Shown here one piece after another: positions 63,145 to 64,000 of a stretch of 64,000 nt of DNA (position 1 is its first letter; every line of letters begins with the position of its first letter). The notes under the pieces were generated by a model. The model had not been told where the DNA came from. It did not search any database and saw only the letters and a list, made by a program, of their open reading frames with translations. The position numbers were made by a program, and so were the translations under genes. Source of the DNA: an uncultured Synechococcus sp. (GTDB lineage: Bacteria > Cyanobacteriota > Cyanobacteriia > Phormidesmidales > Phormidesmidaceae); assembly GCA_937911865.1 (NCBI GenBank), contig CALDSK010000023.1, positions 1 through 64,000 of the forward strand, in the 5' to 3' direction.

Positions 63145-64000
63145 CTATCTGCTGTATTTTCCTAGCTGATAGCGTTTGGGCGATACCCCTATCTCTTTTT
63201 TGAATGCGCCGCTGAACGTGGTTGGGCTAGCGTAGCCTACTGCGATCGCTACTGCAGATACAGATTGCTGTTGCTCCAAAAGCTCACAAGCCTTTTGCAT
63301 TCGCTGCTGGCTCAAGCAACCAAACACGGTCGTCCCAAAGATTTGCCGGAACCCTTTCTTTAGCTTGCAATCATTCAAACCGACTAGCCTAGCTAACTCT
63401 ATCAAGGAAGGCGGGTTAGCCAGTCGCTGACGCAAAATATCGCAGGCATAGTAAATCCGCTCAACATCATCTGGCTGTAGCGTTAACTGTTTTTTGGGTG
63501 TGTACTCACTAGACTGTGCTAACCGCAGGGCAATCAGCTCTAGCACCTTTCCCTCATAGTACAGCCAGCGAGTAGGGCCTTCATACGGACAGTTCAAAAG
63601 CTGTTGAATGGCTGAGCGCATCGCTCCCGTTGTAGAAGTCACCTGCCAAAAGCCTTGAGAGGTTGGGCGATCGCTGCGAGCAATCTGACTAAAATTGCCG
63701 GGCAAACTGGCAAACTGCTCACCCAGTAAAGATTCAAATAGTTCAGGCTCTATGTGAATATCAAACTTTAAAACCCGCTCTCCACCTCGCCAATGAAACT
63801 GTCCGCCGCTAGTATCTTCCCAGCTCGCCATCAAAAAATTATGACGCGATCGCACACCTTCCAATCGATTGTTCCCAGAGAGCATAAAGCTTAGCTCCAG
63901 ATCTAAACAAGGCTCACATGCCTCATCGGGTCCAATGTCTACAACCAGATCTTCGGCAAGCGTATAGTCATCAATCAACAGACTGAGTCCTGGCCGTAAG
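63145..64000 (-). CDS. AraC/PchR-type regulator (5' end beyond window)
   Basis: Partial gene; the frame stays open to the window edge (reading LRPGLSLLIDDYTLAEDL from 64000), so the true start is outside. N-terminal ligand-binding domain with SFMLSGNNR and FDIHIEPELF; C-terminal double HTH (about 215-275, including SVSAVAIAVGYASPTTFSGAFKKEIGVSPKRY). The PchR-like layout and position upstream of a ferric-siderophore receptor suggest it activates the locus in response to ferric siderophore. Confidence 0.88.
   Translation of the reverse strand, partial: LRPGLSLLIDDYTLAEDLVVDIGPDEACEPCLDLELSFMLSGNNRLEGVRSRHNFLMASWEDTSGGQFHWRGGERVLKFDIHIEPELFESLLGEQFASLPGNFSQIARSDRPTSQGFWQVTSTTGAMRSAIQQLLNCPYEGPTRWLYYEGKVLELIALRLAQSSEYTPKKQLTLQPDDVERIYYACDILRQRLANPPSLIELARLVGLNDCKLKKGFRQIFGTTVFGCLSQQRMQKACELLEQQQSVSAVAIAVGYASPTTFSGAFKKEIGVSPKRYQLGKYSR

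Overview
This window comes from a diazotrophic cyanobacterium, most likely non-heterocystous (Leptolyngbya/Nodosilinea/Synechococcus PCC 7335-like; the genus is inference). The support is a cyanobacterial-type nif cluster with a CnfR regulator, an Asr1405-family gene and a Mo-nitrogenase C-terminus protein, many HIP1 octamers (GCGATCGC), CHAT/CHASE2/DUF1822/DUF928 proteins typical of cyanobacteria, and an AMIN-TonB siderophore receptor.

Layout. (1) 124-13357, minus strand: nifB-fdxN-nifS-nifU-nifH-nifD-nifK-nifZ-Mo_nitro_C-nifEN-nifX-DUF269. nifE and nifN are one fused gene, and RNA hairpins lie between nifH and nifD and just after nifK. (2) 13358-14653: a 1.3-kb divergent control region. (3) 14654-18105, plus strand: feoA (double domain)-feoB-feoC, ferrous iron uptake. 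(4) 18141-38074: non-nif genes splitting the nif genes into two arms. They include an alpha/beta hydrolase, a PQQ-type sugar dehydrogenase, a dioxygenase-like lipoprotein, and a six-gene minus-strand cassette (21790-32304: sigma-like protein, DUF1822, CHAT-CHASE2, DUF928, haemagglutinin-type secreted protein, TPR-CHAT). After these come a lectin-like small protein, a saccharopine-dehydrogenase-like protein, an S41 peptidase and a diiron-oxidase/cupin fusion followed by an MFS carrier. (5) 39823-46655, plus strand: second nif arm nifP-asr1405-like-dps-small membrane protein-nifV-nifT-unknown-GGCT-cnfR. (6) 47006-51059: nirB-nirD (NAD(P)H-type nitrite reductase, unusual in cyanobacteria) and a NarL-type response regulator, with a convergent histidine kinase. 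(7) 52561-57909: two copies of a secreted-protein/DUF4344-metallopeptidase pair flanking an SRPBCC gene and a frameshifted aminoglycoside-phosphotransferase-like gene. (8) 58216-64000, minus strand: AraC regulator, TonB receptor, FecB-type binding protein, MFS exporter - a siderophore uptake/export locus.

How it fits together: the two nif arms supply the nitrogenase structural proteins, FeMo-co assembly (NifB, NifEN, NifX, NifV homocitrate), Fe-S and cysteine supply (NifU, NifS, NifP), electron transfer (FdxN) and iron (Feo, Dps). The oxygen-responsive activator CnfR is encoded at the end of the second arm. A 22-nt element (20/22 identical) lies upstream of both nifB and nifP in the same orientation and is the best candidate for the CnfR target.

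Striking genome habit: at least fifteen loci carry locus-specific tandem repeats with periods of about 11-18 bp, in spacers and in-frame inside genes (FeoA, NifK, NifP, the Asr1405-like protein). No CRISPR array, tRNA, rRNA or intact insertion sequence was seen.
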